Below, piece by piece: positions 13,355 through 23,100 of a stretch of 32,979 nucleotides of DNA. The position numbers and the translations under genes are program-made. The stretch is taken from the IMG/VR virus record IMGVR_UViG_3300042339_000752, positions 1-32,979 of that record; one strand, given 5' to 3'. The stretch comes from a virus. The first letter of the stretch is position 1. The number at the start of each line of letters is the position of its first letter. The notes below the pieces were generated by a model. It made no database searches, was not told the origin of the DNA, and saw nothing but the letters and a program-made list of their open reading frames with translations.

Positions 13355-13999
13355 ATGGAGACTGTTTCGAATCCCAAGACGAAGAGCGTCTGGGAAACTC
13401 TCTCAGCCATAAACGTCAACGAGAACATCGAGAAGAAGAATGGCTTCTCGTATCTGTCGTGGTCGTGGGCGTGGGCAACGCTGATGGATCACTATCCAGA
13501 CTCAGTGTTCTATTTTGAGAATCAGAGGGGTGAGAACGGCGTTCTAAACAACGACGGCGTCATCCGCTATCAGGATGGGACCGCAGAGGTTCGTTGTGTG
13601 ATGACTGTTGAAGACATCAGCCACACGATGTGGTTGCCAGTGATGGATTACAAGAACCAAGCCATCAAGAATCCAAACGCACGCGACATCAACGACGCAA
13701 AGATGCGCTGCCTCGTGAAGGCAATGTCTCTGTTTGGTCTTGGCCTCTACATCTACGCTGGTGAAGATCTGCCAGACGCCAGCAAGCAGAAGCCTGCTCC
13801 TGCTGCAGCAGACCCCGTGGCTGGCCTCGCTGATGAAAAGTCTCAGCTACTGAAGGCTGTTACTGAGGCGGCAACGCTCGATGATCTGAAGGCAGCTTTC
13901 ACCAAGGCCAGTAAGTACGCACGCAATCGCAATGATGATGTGCTCTTTGCCGAAGTGACGAAGACCAAGGACGCACGCAAAGCCGCGCTCTCTAAGTAA
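13355..13999 (+). CDS. Single-strand annealing protein (DUF1071 / RAD52-like family)
   Basis: 214 residues from ATG 13355, with AAAGGA six nt upstream. The N-terminal about 135 residues match the DUF1071 phage annealase family: ENIEKKNGFSYLSWSWAWAT, the strand-rich EVRCVMTVEDISHTMWLPVM, DYKNQAIKNPNARDINDAKM and RCLVKAMSLFGLGLYIYAGEDLP. The C-terminal part is a flexible linker (KPAPAAADPV) and a small helical module. It binds single-stranded DNA and anneals homologous strands. Directly followed by a YqaJ exonuclease, it forms the usual two-part recombination system, comparable in role to lambda Bet and Exo. Confidence 0.88.
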   Translation: METVSNPKTKSVWETLSAINVNENIEKKNGFSYLSWSWAWATLMDHYPDSVFYFENQRGENGVLNNDGVIRYQDGTAEVRCVMTVEDISHTMWLPVMDYKNQAIKNPNARDINDAKMRCLVKAMSLFGLGLYIYAGEDLPDASKQKPAPAAADPVAGLADEKSQLLKAVTEAATLDDLKAAFTKASKYARNRNDDVLFAEVTKTKDARKAALSK

Positions 14000-14009
14000 G
14001 GATCTATTG

Positions 14010-14912
14010 ATGGAACAGAGAAGTGACGAGTGGTTCAAGGCGCGTGTAGGCGTCATCACCGGAAGCCGTGTTGGCGGAATTCTTGGTGTTAACCCATTCC
14101 AAAAGACTGACGATGTGATGCGCGACATGGTTCGTGAACACTTCGGGGCTGCTCGTGAATTCACTGGCAACGCCGCCACCAACCACGGTGAGCGCATGGA
14201 GCCTGTGGCCTTAGCGTTCTACGAATCTGTGGCTGGCGTCACAGTTACGCAGACCGGCATCGTTAAGCACGATGACTACGACTGGCTTGGTGCGTCGCCT
14301 GATGGACTGATCGGTCTTGACGGTGGCTTGGAGATCAAGTGTCCGTACTGGGCAAAGCAACCATATTCGGTGCATGAGAAACCGAGTTACTACGCACAGT
14401 GCCAGCATGTCATGGAGGTCTGTGATCTCAAGTGGATGGATTTCTTTTGCTACATACGGGAGGACTTATATCTTCTCGAGCGGCTCGAGCGTCACCCCAC
14501 TTGGTTCGCCGACAACCTGCCAAAGCTTGATGCATTCCGCAAGAAGTACATAGAGACAATCGCGGATGAAACCAAGGCCAAGGCTTACCTCGATACGGAG
14601 CTAGCTGTCGTATCAAATGTGCGCACTGAGTTGATGTCTGATCTCTTTCTCGAGATCAAGGCGAAGGAAGCAGAGATTGCTCCGTTGAAGGATGCATACG
14701 AAGCTCTCAAAAAAGAACTGGGCTCTGAGTTCGGTTCATTCCAGACGGGTCGTATCAAGGTCCTGAAGGTTGAGAAGAAGGGGGCGGTAGATCATGCCGC
14801 TGTTTACAAAACCGTAGATGTTGACGGGCTCTTAGCCACCAAAGGCAAGTCCATAGAGGACTTTAGAAAAGAGAACGTCACCAGCTACAACGTGAAAATC
14901 ATAGAGGACTGA
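14010..14912 (+). CDS. YqaJ-family viral recombinase (lambda exonuclease-like)
   Basis: 300 residues from ATG 14010 with AAGGA upstream. Family blocks in order: EWFKARVGVITGSRVGGILG, NHGERMEPVALAFYES, YDWLGASPDGLIGLDGG with catalytic D98, LEIKCPYWAKQ with E108 and K110, and YYAQCQHVMEVCDLKWMDF. These match the PD-(D/E)XK fold of the lambda exonuclease and RecE group, which digests one strand to leave a 3' overhang. The C-terminal about 100 residues form a coiled coil that may contact the annealase encoded just upstream. Ten nt separate the two genes. Confidence 0.92.
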   Translation: MEQRSDEWFKARVGVITGSRVGGILGVNPFQKTDDVMRDMVREHFGAAREFTGNAATNHGERMEPVALAFYESVAGVTVTQTGIVKHDDYDWLGASPDGLIGLDGGLEIKCPYWAKQPYSVHEKPSYYAQCQHVMEVCDLKWMDFFCYIREDLYLLERLERHPTWFADNLPKLDAFRKKYIETIADETKAKAYLDTELAVVSNVRTELMSDLFLEIKAKEAEIAPLKDAYEALKKELGSEFGSFQTGRIKVLKVEKKGAVDHAAVYKTVDVDGLLATKGKSIEDFRKENVTSYNVKIIED

Positions 14913-14913
14913 T

Positions 14914-15096
14914 ATGGGACGCCCTAGAAAAGATAACCAGAACCGTCTGGTTCAAACAACGATTGACGACGTGATGTATCGCGCACTGTGCGAGATGTCT
15001 ATTAAGGAAGACAGGCCTATCGCTGGCGTCGTGCGACAGGCAATCAATCTCTACCTTGCGCACATTGATCGTATGCGCAAAGTTGAACTCTCATAA
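14914..15096 (+). CDS. Small ribbon-helix-helix-like DNA-binding protein (60 aa)
   Basis: ATG 14914 is preceded by AGAGGA. It starts with an AT-hook-like GRPRKDNQNR, followed by a strand (LVQTTIDDVMYRALCEMSIK) and two helices (EDRPIAGVVRQAINLYLAHI), the layout of an RHH regulator. It could bind operator repeats in the divergent control region or regulate integrase. The fold is inferred from pattern only. Confidence 0.6.
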   Translation: MGRPRKDNQNRLVQTTIDDVMYRALCEMSIKEDRPIAGVVRQAINLYLAHIDRMRKVELS

Positions 15097-15109
15097 GAAA
15101 GGCATAAGG

Positions 15110-15403
15110 ATGGCTTACGAACAAAAACCAAATACGTTTTCTCTTTTCCGCGACAGCGAGGAGCGGATCGAGGAACGCAAGAAGTTCTATCGCGAGAAGG
15201 ATTGGGACCCTGAAGGCGTTCCTATCTACAGCGGCAGGATGCTTCTCGATACCGGTGAGGAGCTGAACATCGAGGCTCGCGTTATCGATGGTGCGAAGGG
15301 CAAGTTCTTTGCCGGTCGCGTGTGGAAGAAAAAGCTAGTCGAAGCACCAGTGCAACGTCAGGCTCCGCCACCGCAAGACGATCTGGACGACGCACCGTTC
15401 TGA
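15110..15403 (+). CDS. SSB-like single-stranded-DNA-binding protein candidate (DUF736-like)
   Basis: 97 residues from ATG 15110, with AAAGG seven nt upstream. The core (GVPIYSGRMLLDTGEELNIE, ARVIDGAKGKFFAGRVWKKK) is a strand-rich OB-like sheet similar to the small DUF736 group. A Pro/Gln linker and the acidic tip DDLDDAPF follow. That tip closely resembles the DDxPF end with which SSB recruits partners. Position after the annealase and exonuclease fits a single-strand-DNA role. Assignment rests on the tail and context. Confidence 0.6.
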   Translation: MAYEQKPNTFSLFRDSEERIEERKKFYREKDWDPEGVPIYSGRMLLDTGEELNIEARVIDGAKGKFFAGRVWKKKLVEAPVQRQAPPPQDDLDDAPF

Positions 15404-15416
15404 TGAATAACAAACT

Positions 15417-15446
15417 GGGGGGGGGTGGCTGTAGTCACCCCTTCTT
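15417..15446 (+). terminator. G9 run with hairpin and T-rich tail, possible weak terminator
   Basis: Nine G in a row (15417-15425) run into a hairpin, GGGGTG (15422-15427) / CACCCC (15436-15441) with an 8-nt loop, followed by TTCTT. It could lower read-through from the recombination genes into the downstream genes and integrase. The short, interrupted T tract makes this uncertain. Confidence 0.35.
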
Positions 15447-15457
15447 AGGTAAATGGA

Positions 15458-15595
15458 ATGACACTGCTAATCGCTTGTTTGTTGATCCACGTCGGCGGCC
15501 TGCACTATTTATGGTACGTGCTGGCAACTTACCTCTGGGCTATGAAGTGGTTCCTTAAATATTGGGGTTCTTTAACTGATGTTGGTGATTGTTAG
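15458..15595 (+). CDS. Small hydrophobic membrane protein candidate (45 aa)
   Basis: ATG 15458 follows AGGTAAATGGA and the frame ends at TAG 15593-15595. The product starts MTLLIACLLIHVGGLHYLWY and stays hydrophobic and aromatic through ATYLWAMKWFLKYW, consistent with one or two membrane helices. Overlap with the next gene's ATG at 15579 suggests coupling. Function unknown. Confidence 0.45.
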   Translation: MTLLIACLLIHVGGLHYLWYVLATYLWAMKWFLKYWGSLTDVGDC

Positions 15596-15932
15596 AAACG
15601 AAGGATCTCTTGTTTATGGAGGCATGAATCTGAATGAGGATCTGGAGCAGACCTTTGACCACGTCATCTGCGTGCAGAAGGTTGGTCAAGATGCTGACGG
15701 TGAGTTTGCGGAGATCTCCGTTAAGCGAAGTGATGGCACACAAAAGCTGTTCCGACTTGATCATGGGAATAAGGAAGATACCGTCGACGGTATCATCGTT
15801 GTCGCCCTCATCGGCTTTATCAGATGGAAGGCGGAGGACCGTGACCGGCGAAAGCCAGCGGTTAGGCTGGGGTTTGATGCCCCTCGAAGCTACAGGCTGG
15901 TTCGAGATAACGCGATCAAGCGTACTGAATAA
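15579..15932 (+). CDS. Phage protein of unknown function (117 aa)
   Basis: The frame from ATG 15579 gives strand-rich segments (MLVIVRNEGSLVYGG, TFDHVICVQKVGQDADGEFA, LFRLDHGNKEDTVDGIIVVA) and a basic C-terminus (RKPAVRLGFDAPRSYRLVRD). The start is uncertain: ATG 15624 (MNLNEDLEQTF) is also possible, but its GGAGG lies too close. It lies between a small membrane protein candidate and integrase. I do not recognise a family. Confidence 0.5.
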   Translation: MLVIVRNEGSLVYGGMNLNEDLEQTFDHVICVQKVGQDADGEFAEISVKRSDGTQKLFRLDHGNKEDTVDGIIVVALIGFIRWKAEDRDRRKPAVRLGFDAPRSYRLVRDNAIKRTE

Positions 15933-15974
15933 GTTAAATTGAAAGGTTGTGGTCGATATGGATATGATGACGAC

Positions 15975-16007
15975 TGTGGGTGCCTCCAACCGTTCACCGA
16001 TTGGAGG
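15975..16007 (+). promoter_or_regulatory. Hairpin that hides the integrase ribosome binding site, and 17-nt repeat copy A
   Basis: CCTCCAA (15983-15989) can pair with TTGGAGG (16001-16007) across an 11-nt loop. TTGGAGG contains the GGAGG for the ATG at 16012 (spacing 4). The 17-mer TGTGGGTGCCTCCAACC (15975-15991), which holds the pairing strand, is found again as its exact reverse complement at 16970-16986 past the attP core. Formation of the hairpin would block initiation at 16012. Confidence 0.6.
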
Positions 16008-16011
16008 TTTT

Positions 16012-16839
16012 ATGGAAGGTAAGACTTGGGACGAAGCCGCAAAGCGGTGGCTGGATGGACGGACCACTAAGTGGACCAAGCAGGAGCAGCACTATATAGA
16101 GGTGCTCTCGCACTACTTAGCTGGCCTGCCTCTTGGCCGTATCACAAAGGGGGTGTTGGCGGATCTTCGCGATGACATGCTGAAGACCCGCGCTGTGTCC
16201 ACCGTCAACCGTTACCTGACCGTACTGCGGTCAGTGCTAAACATGGCGCGGGACGAATGGGAATGGATCGACACCGTACCCAAGATCAAGAGGATGGAAG
16301 AGTCCTCGAGGATTAGGTACATCGACAAGGATGAAGCTCGTCGCCTGATCAGAGAGCTGCCGTCACATCTGAAGGACAAGGTTATTTTCGCCCTCACCAC
16401 TGGACTTCGGGACGCCAACGTCCGCGAGCTTCGGTGGGAAGAGGTCGACCTTCAGAACAAGATGGTGACAATCGAGGGGGTCAAGATGAAGAACGGGAAG
16501 CCGCTCTCGATCCCTCTGAATGACACCGCCTACGACGTTCTCTGGAAACGGTTCAGGGCCAAGGATAAGAACGCTGAGTGGGTGTTTGCGTATGGCGGCA
16601 AGCCAGTACAGCGCAGCAACACGAAGGCTTTCAGGAAGGCTCTGAAGAGGGCTGGGATAGAGAACTTCAGATGGCACGATCTGCGGCATACGTGGGCTTC
16701 GTGGCACATCCAGAAGGGTACTCATACCGCAGCCGTTCGCGAGATGGGTGGTTGGTCGGATGATCGCATGGTTCAGCGCTATGCACATTTGTCAACTAAG
16801 CATCTTCGCAAGGTAGCTGACAACATTGGCAGCTTGTGA
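16012..16839 (+). CDS. int: Tyrosine recombinase integrase
   Basis: 275 residues from ATG 16012 (GGAGG at 16003). Upstream in-frame starts at 15958 (AAAGG at 15942) and 15949 would add about 20 residues and may also be used. Residues 1-85 resemble a short SAM-like core-binding domain (WTKQEQHYIEVLSHYLAGLP, TVNRYLTVLRSVLNMARDEW). The catalytic domain carries R133 (TTGLRDANVREL), H222-D-L-R225 (WHDLRHTWASW), W248 (MGGWSDDRMVQRYAH) and nucleophile Y257. No obvious separate arm-binding domain precedes it, unlike lambda Int. It would recombine attP at 16925-16972 with a host tRNA-Gly gene. Convergent with the reconstituted tRNA. Confidence 0.95.
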   Translation: MEGKTWDEAAKRWLDGRTTKWTKQEQHYIEVLSHYLAGLPLGRITKGVLADLRDDMLKTRAVSTVNRYLTVLRSVLNMARDEWEWIDTVPKIKRMEESSRIRYIDKDEARRLIRELPSHLKDKVIFALTTGLRDANVRELRWEEVDLQNKMVTIEGVKMKNGKPLSIPLNDTAYDVLWKRFRAKDKNAEWVFAYGGKPVQRSNTKAFRKALKRAGIENFRWHDLRHTWASWHIQKGTHTAAVREMGGWSDDRMVQRYAHLSTKHLRKVADNIGSL

Positions 16840-16865
16840 GAGAGGAAGCAGAGGTAGCACCCAAC

Positions 16866-16874
16866 TGTGGATAA
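16866..16874 (-). promoter_or_regulatory. Exact DnaA box beside attP
   Basis: TGTGGATAA, the reverse complement of TTATCCACA, lies 26 nt after the int stop codon. A perfect 9-mer is expected by chance about once per several windows of this size, so it may be accidental, but the phage also encodes a DnaA domain IV protein. Confidence 0.35.
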
Positions 16875-16888
16875 CTACCTCTTTTTCC

Positions 16889-16920
16889 ATAACTTCCGTG
16901 AATAAAACCACGTAAGTTAT
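16889..16920. repeat. 12-bp inverted repeat left of the attP core
   Basis: ATAACTT-C-CGTG (16889-16900) and CACG-T-AAGTTAT (16909-16920) pair with a single mismatch around an 8-nt loop. It sits 4 nt from the core. It could be a binding site for integrase or an excisionase, or a 3' hairpin for RNA coming from either strand. No T tract follows. Confidence 0.55.
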
Positions 16921-16924
16921 TGAT

Positions 16925-16986
<62 letters not shown>

Positions 16987-17033
16987 TCGAGAAAACCTCT
17001 TGCCGCTCCGGTACTTACGATATAAACCTCAAG

Positions 17034-17072
17034 TGACTGTGATGCGCTTTGGAAGTCAGTGTATCACAGTCA
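17034..17072. repeat. 10-bp perfect inverted repeat right of attP
   Basis: TGACTGTGAT (17034-17043) and ATCACAGTCA (17063-17072), 19 nt apart. It could be a protein site of the attachment region or a hairpin just before the terminator. Confidence 0.6.
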
Positions 17073-17083
17073 TTTTCTAGAAT

Positions 17084-17121
17084 AAAAAGCCCCTGATCCT
17101 TATGTGGTCAGGGGCTTTTTT
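17084..17121. terminator. Bidirectional rho-independent terminator
   Basis: AGCCCCTGA (17088-17096), 11-nt loop, TCAGGGGCT (17108-17116), with five A before and six T after. It serves the rightward integrase transcript and the leftward virion operon, whose last gene stops at 17123, two bases from the T run. Confidence 0.93.
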
Positions 17122-17122
17122 A

Positions 17123-20100
17123 TTAGCGCTTCTTGTAGTCGGCGATCTGCTGATTGAACTCAACCATCAGCATCTGCATTTCCTCAGTGACGTAGTCGAT
17201 TTCCTGCTGTGAAGCGCCATCTTCCTTGAGTTGCTTCTTCTCCTTACGCAGCTTGCTGATGTCCCTCTCGTAGTCTTGCGCTGCATCAAAGAACTCAGCC
17301 TCTGGGTAATCTTCGAAGTACGAGGTCGTATCCTTGCCGTCCTCCTCCATGCCCTCGACATTCTTCTTGTGGCCGTTCATTTCCTTGATGCCATCATAGA
17401 ACCGGCCAGAAATAGCTGAGGCCTCGTTGGCGTCACCGATCATCCGGCCTACAACTGGGATCTTGTAGTTGGGCAAGTCTTCACCAGTGACCGCAGATTG
17501 CGCTGTAGCCATAGTGTTAAGGGCGAGTCGACCGACGCCGCCAGTGAGCTGTCCGATCAGATAGTCGACTTGGTCACCGGTTGGGCTGAGTGCTCCAGCG
17601 GTATACCCGTTGCCGCCCGATATAGAATCTATGGCTCGAGCAACATAATCACCAACAGCGCTAACGCCTTCCTTATTCCGCTCGTATCCTGCCGTAGGGT
17701 CAAGGCTGTTGAAGTCCTTGCGTGCAATCTCGCGGCCAGCAAAGTCCACGTTCTCGCCAAGCGCTGCCAATGGATCCAGTACTGTTGGAGCGAGGGTCTG
17801 AAATGAAAGGCCAGCGTTACCGATTGGGTTAAAGGAATCCGCCATCATTCCCATCAAGCCAATGATCTGTTCCGGAGTCTTCTCACCGCCAGACATAAAG
17901 AACTCTACCGACCTGCGTCCCAAAGACGGGATGACGTGCAGGCCCAATGGCATAGGAATGGCGACGTACTTCTTGCCCCCAAGCGGGATCACGAGGTTCT
18001 TGTCCTTCAGCCATTCTGGGATCTCATCGTCGATACCGGCTGCTGCCAGAGCCACCGACTGAGCAACGCCAAGGAGCAGACCACCGGCAATGATCTTCTT
18101 GCCAGCCGGTCCATTCAGGGTTTCTGCTAGACGTGCGGTACCCTGAACACTGGCGTTGAAGAAGGCATAGAAAGCACCAGCCTGAGCTCCAACCACACCC
18201 TTGCGGTTGAAGTTGACGGTGAGGTTCTTGGCAATGCTTGCCGCCTCAGCCTTGGACAGGCCAGCCTCCTTGGCTGTCTTATAGGCAGACAGACGGACGC
18301 CGTTTTCGATTGCTTCGTTGAAGTCTGACAACCAGTCAAAGACGGGACCGCCGACCTTGGTTGCCGCTTGGCGAAGCTTACTTCCACCGGTCAGCTCGAT
18401 CTCGATTGCGTTTGCACGATCCTGTGAGGTGGCGAATAGGTCGCGGAAACCAGTCTTACCACCCTCGAGCTCGAACTCATCAGCAAGTGCTGCCCAATTC
18501 GTGGTTGCCGCATCACCGCTACGCTCAGCCCGTAGATCTTGATACATACCCCATGCAGCAGGCAGTGCATTGCCGATCACCTGCCGCTGCTTACCAGCGA
18601 TGGCGGTAGATGAAAGGTTGATCGATGCTCCGCCAAGGTCTCGCATTAAGTTGTAGAGACCGAATGCGGGGTTGTACTGTGTATTGATCGACGCAAAGTA
18701 GCGCGTGAACTTTGCGAGACCGCTGACAAATGCACCCATCTGGAATGCGTCAATGTTCTTTAGAGCCGTTGCCATCCGCTTTGAACGGGGGTTGCGGTTA
18801 TTGAAGACGACGAACTTGTCCTCGCCATTGATGCGAGTCGCCATGACGTTCGGCTGGTTCATGAACAAGCTGTTGGGTCGCTCTACCAAACGTCCCGTGT
18901 TCTGGTCTATGTAGCGCTGCATCGGAGCGCCCATGACGTTCTCAGCGTCAGCGGGGTCCATGCCAAAGTCGATCAGCTTCTTCTTTGCCTTGGCTGCATC
19001 GGCACCCTTTGGATCGATAACAAACCAGAACGAGTCATTGGGATTTTGCAGTGCAAGCGCAGTCAGTGCATTGCCTACGCGATTGCGTTCGCCGCGACTG
19101 ATTACCCGCTCACGCTGCATTGCAACATTAGCAAGGATGTCGACTACGCCCAGCTCAGATCCAAGTGCGCGGCGGGAAGAAGATCCACCAACCGACATGC
19201 CTTGGCCGCTAGATCCGGAGCCGCCTTCTTCGAAGCCTTCACGCTGTAGAGGGACGTAGAACTTGTACGTCTTGTTCCAGTTATCGATGGTCTCTTGGGT
19301 CTCGAGGCCATACTTAACCATCATCTGCTGCGTGCTCTGCGTGATGGCGTCTACACGATCTGCCAACTTCTCGAGCTGCTTGCGACGTGCATTTGGAAGA
19401 CCGGCAAGATAGCTGTCGGCCTGCGCATCAGACATGCCTGAGCCCTTGTCCTGCATATCTGGATTGATCTTCCGGATCTGTGAGTTCCGCTCCTTGGCGT
19501 GACGTGCGTGCAGGAACTTATCGAGCACCTCGAGAGCGACACCCTTGGTCTTCATTTCCTCAAGCAACGGGTTCAGCTCACGCTGGACGAAGTCCTTGGC
19601 ACGCTTTGCAGCGCGACCGTGGAACAGCTCTTCAGCGCGATACACATCAGTTGTTTCACTGATCCGACCGCCAGCATCCTTAATGTTCTTCTGGATACGC
19701 TTGACGTCGATCAGCTTGTCTTGGAGGTTATAGATAACCTCATCGAGCTTATTCGGAGCTTCGCCGCCAAAGTTGTAGTTATCGCTACGGAACGAGTAAG
19801 CAGGACGCAGAGCCTGCGGACCAGAGGCGTTGCCACCAATATTCAGATTGGCTGGACGTCGGACACCAGAGAAGCGAATTCCTTCACCAGTCATCATGTC
19901 CCTGATGCGATCAGCATTCTGATTGTTTATTGGCGTAGCCTCGCCGACATCTATACTGGTGTCGCCGCTGTTGTACTGGTCGCTACGACCACCGCGCTGT
20001 GGCGCAAGAGATATGTTGGCAATGTCTTCAAGCTTAGCCGCTCCGTTCTGTCGCATAAGAACGACAGGGAGTTGTTCGATGCCAGCATCTTTAAATGCTG

Positions 20101-23100
20101 CCATGCGGTGACGGCCTTCATGCCCCATCACTTGCCAAGGAAGAGACGTGACGCCTAGCTGCCGCTGAACCTCACTGATTTCACCGGCCTCCCTAACGGT
20201 AAGGAACAGCGGCTCGCTTACCTGCCTAAGCTCTTCAATGTTAAGCGGACGAGCGCGGGTCTTGGTTGGGTCCATTGTTGCGAGAATGTCGCGCCCAGCC
20301 TTGGACAAAGTCAGCCCAAGGAATTCGTCGGGGGACATGAACGTCATCCAGCCCTTGGACTCATTGGTGCCATCTGACATGGCTTTGATAATTTTTTCTG
20401 TGCGCTCTGGTGTATAGACAGCACGACTTGTGCGGCCAGAGTACTGGACGTCACCGCCTTGAGCAGCCACAGCTTGGTCGTAACTGTCGGTGTACTCACC
20501 CTCGTCTGGGCTATACAAGCCCTCGCGGTTCTGGTCGTAGGCCATAAAGACCACGTCAGGTTCGCCGCCATTGAATGCCTTGAAGGTTTCTTTGTTCCAG
20601 TCGTCTGGCTTGAACTCGTCATTCCAGCGCATGCGAGAGACGGCCTTAAAGCCGCTGACGGAGTAGATCGATGGCAGCACTGTGTCGAATGCATCCAGCT
20701 TACGACCACCAAGAGCTACAGCCATGCGGATCATGGAGAATGCCACGCCGCGATCAGCGCTCTTCGGAGACTTGAAGGCGCTTACGATGTCATCGCCCTT
20801 CAGTGCAAAGCCAGACATGCCATCCTTAGTAACGAACAGGCGCATGTCCTGATATTCGTTTTCCGGATAGACATAGACTGAAGCCCCGAAGCGGTTGTCC
20901 TGCTTCGAGTCGTTGATCAAACGGGTGTAGAGCTTGCCTGCGGCCTTACCGCGTGTCAGCTCATGGAAGTCTGGAGTATCAAATCCGTTCTCGTTGAACA
21001 GATCTTTGACGGAAGTCGAGTGCGAGTAAGTAGCTGCAACAGGTACGCGACCAGTTACAGAGTTCGCAAGTACTCCTCCGCTTCGGCGTCCGACATTCCC
21101 TTCTGTTGAAGATCCTTCTTCAACTCGAGGAGTCCCTTCGAACCGGCTGCGAAGCTTGGTTGCGAGGTCTTGGTCTGTGCGTCCGGTGCGTCCGGAGTAT
21201 TGCTCAGAAACGCCAGCACCGCCTCGTCCTGCTCCTGCTGAGCTGACATTGGAACGTAGTCTTGCGTCGACTGCTTCGTTGGCTTGTCTGATTTGTTCAT
21301 CACTGACTCCTGCGTTTTTCGCGACAAGGATTGCTGCGTTTGCATAATCCGGCGCGTTGTCGTCGTCGTAGCCTTCATTGACTTCGTCGGTTTTCGCAGC
21401 CTCATATAACCTTTTTTCAGGGTACCACAATAGGGCTTGCAGATCAGCAGTGGTTAGCTTTGGATACTTCTTTTTAAGAGTGGTGAGCGTGTTCTGGAAT
21501 ACGCTGCGAATGTACTTACGCTCGTTCGCTCCAGCAGGCGCTTCCTTCTGACCGTCAAGATATCCTGCAAGTCCGTTCCCTTTCTTGCGGATCTCATCGC
21601 CAAGGCCAACCTGCTCGAAGCGGCCCTTTTGTTTGCCAACAATATCCTCGAGTCCGGCTGTGTTGCCACGACCAATATCGCTTATCTTGGTTCGGTTCGC
21701 TGGCTTGATGGAGGATTTCTGGATAGCTACAGCAATCGTGTCGGCGTCTGCGTTATCGACGTTCAGGCCAATGATAGAGCCAAGCTCTGAGCGCTGTTCA
21801 TTGCTAAGCGCAGCAACAAGGCGCGAGAGTACGTCCCTGCCCTTCTCTACGTTCTGCTCTTTGATAGATACCAGCGTACCAGTCCAACGACCCCATGTCC
21901 GCATCAACCAGCGGTCCATCGTGAGCTGGTCAAAGTGACCGTACAGGTTCGCGAAGAAACCGTTACCAATTTTTGGACCAAGGATTGCAGCACCGAATAC
22001 GGTCTCTGCCTTACCTTCGCCACTTACTGAAATGCCGGTCTCGCTTTCGATTTCCTTAACCGTCGCCTTCGTGGTCATGAGGCGCTCGAGCTCATCGAAC
22101 CCAAGCTTTTTCATCATCACGTTGAACAGCTTCATGTGGCCGTCAATCGCATCAGCGGCTGTGCCAATACCAATATCAGTAGGCATCGCCCCCGTTTCTT
22201 TGTAGATACGGTACGCCTTTTCAGCGATCTCAAAGTTCGGGTTAACCTTCAAGCCATTTGAAGAAACAGCAAGCGCCCAGATAAAGGCAAATTTCGACTG
22301 CCTATCCGTAGCAATCTCTGGATGGACAAGGCTGAGGACGGCCAGAGCCTTTGATACCTTCTCGTCGTACCAGCCAATTGCGTTGGCGTTCTCTTGAAGC
22401 GCGTACTCAGCGTCCTTCACCGCCATCTTGGTAAGGTACTTGAACGTCTCTATCGCTTCGTAGTCTTCAGCGTTTATGCCTGACTCATCCAAGGATGACT
22501 TGACGCGCTCTTGAATAAACATCTTCAGGTCACGGCCTTTGCGGAAGGACTTGTTCTGAAGGATGTTAAAGTTGTGCTCTAAAGATGACGTTACCGCAGG
22601 GTTCTTTGGTACACGGCCAGAGTACTGGATCTGCTGTTCGTCATCTCTGAGCGGAGCGGCCTCAATCATGTCCTCCTGAGCCTTGCCGGTGCGGTAACCC
22701 TCAAAGATTTCGGCGACAGACTCAACGCCATTGATGCGGAAGATGTTGCGGAAGCCGCGAAGCATGTCGCTGATGAAATCGACAACGCGAATGAAGCTGG
22801 CCTTAAGCCCCTTCATGTCAACGCCACGGTCTTTAGCGTCTACGAGAGCGCCAAAGGCTACAGCCTGAGCCTCGAAGCGAGACAGTGGTGTGTCGCCCAA
22901 GCTGGCAATGAGGCCGTCATATACACTGCCTTCGCCATCCGTCGTCAACGTCTTCAGTTTGCGCAGGATACTTGGGTCGAGATCGTCAATCCGCATATCG
23001 TCGCGGAACGAATTGTTAAGAAGTTTGAATGCCTCTGGATCGTAGGCGCGTAGCATGTCCTGAATAACGTGGAACGCCTCATGCGCAGCGTTTTCTCTGG

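Noticed and set aside
15403-15558. 51-residue frame from the ATG that overlaps the SSB-like stop
   Set aside because: Gly-rich start from the G run and no sensible fold; the hydrophobic frame at 15458 looks more like a gene. Not fully excluded.
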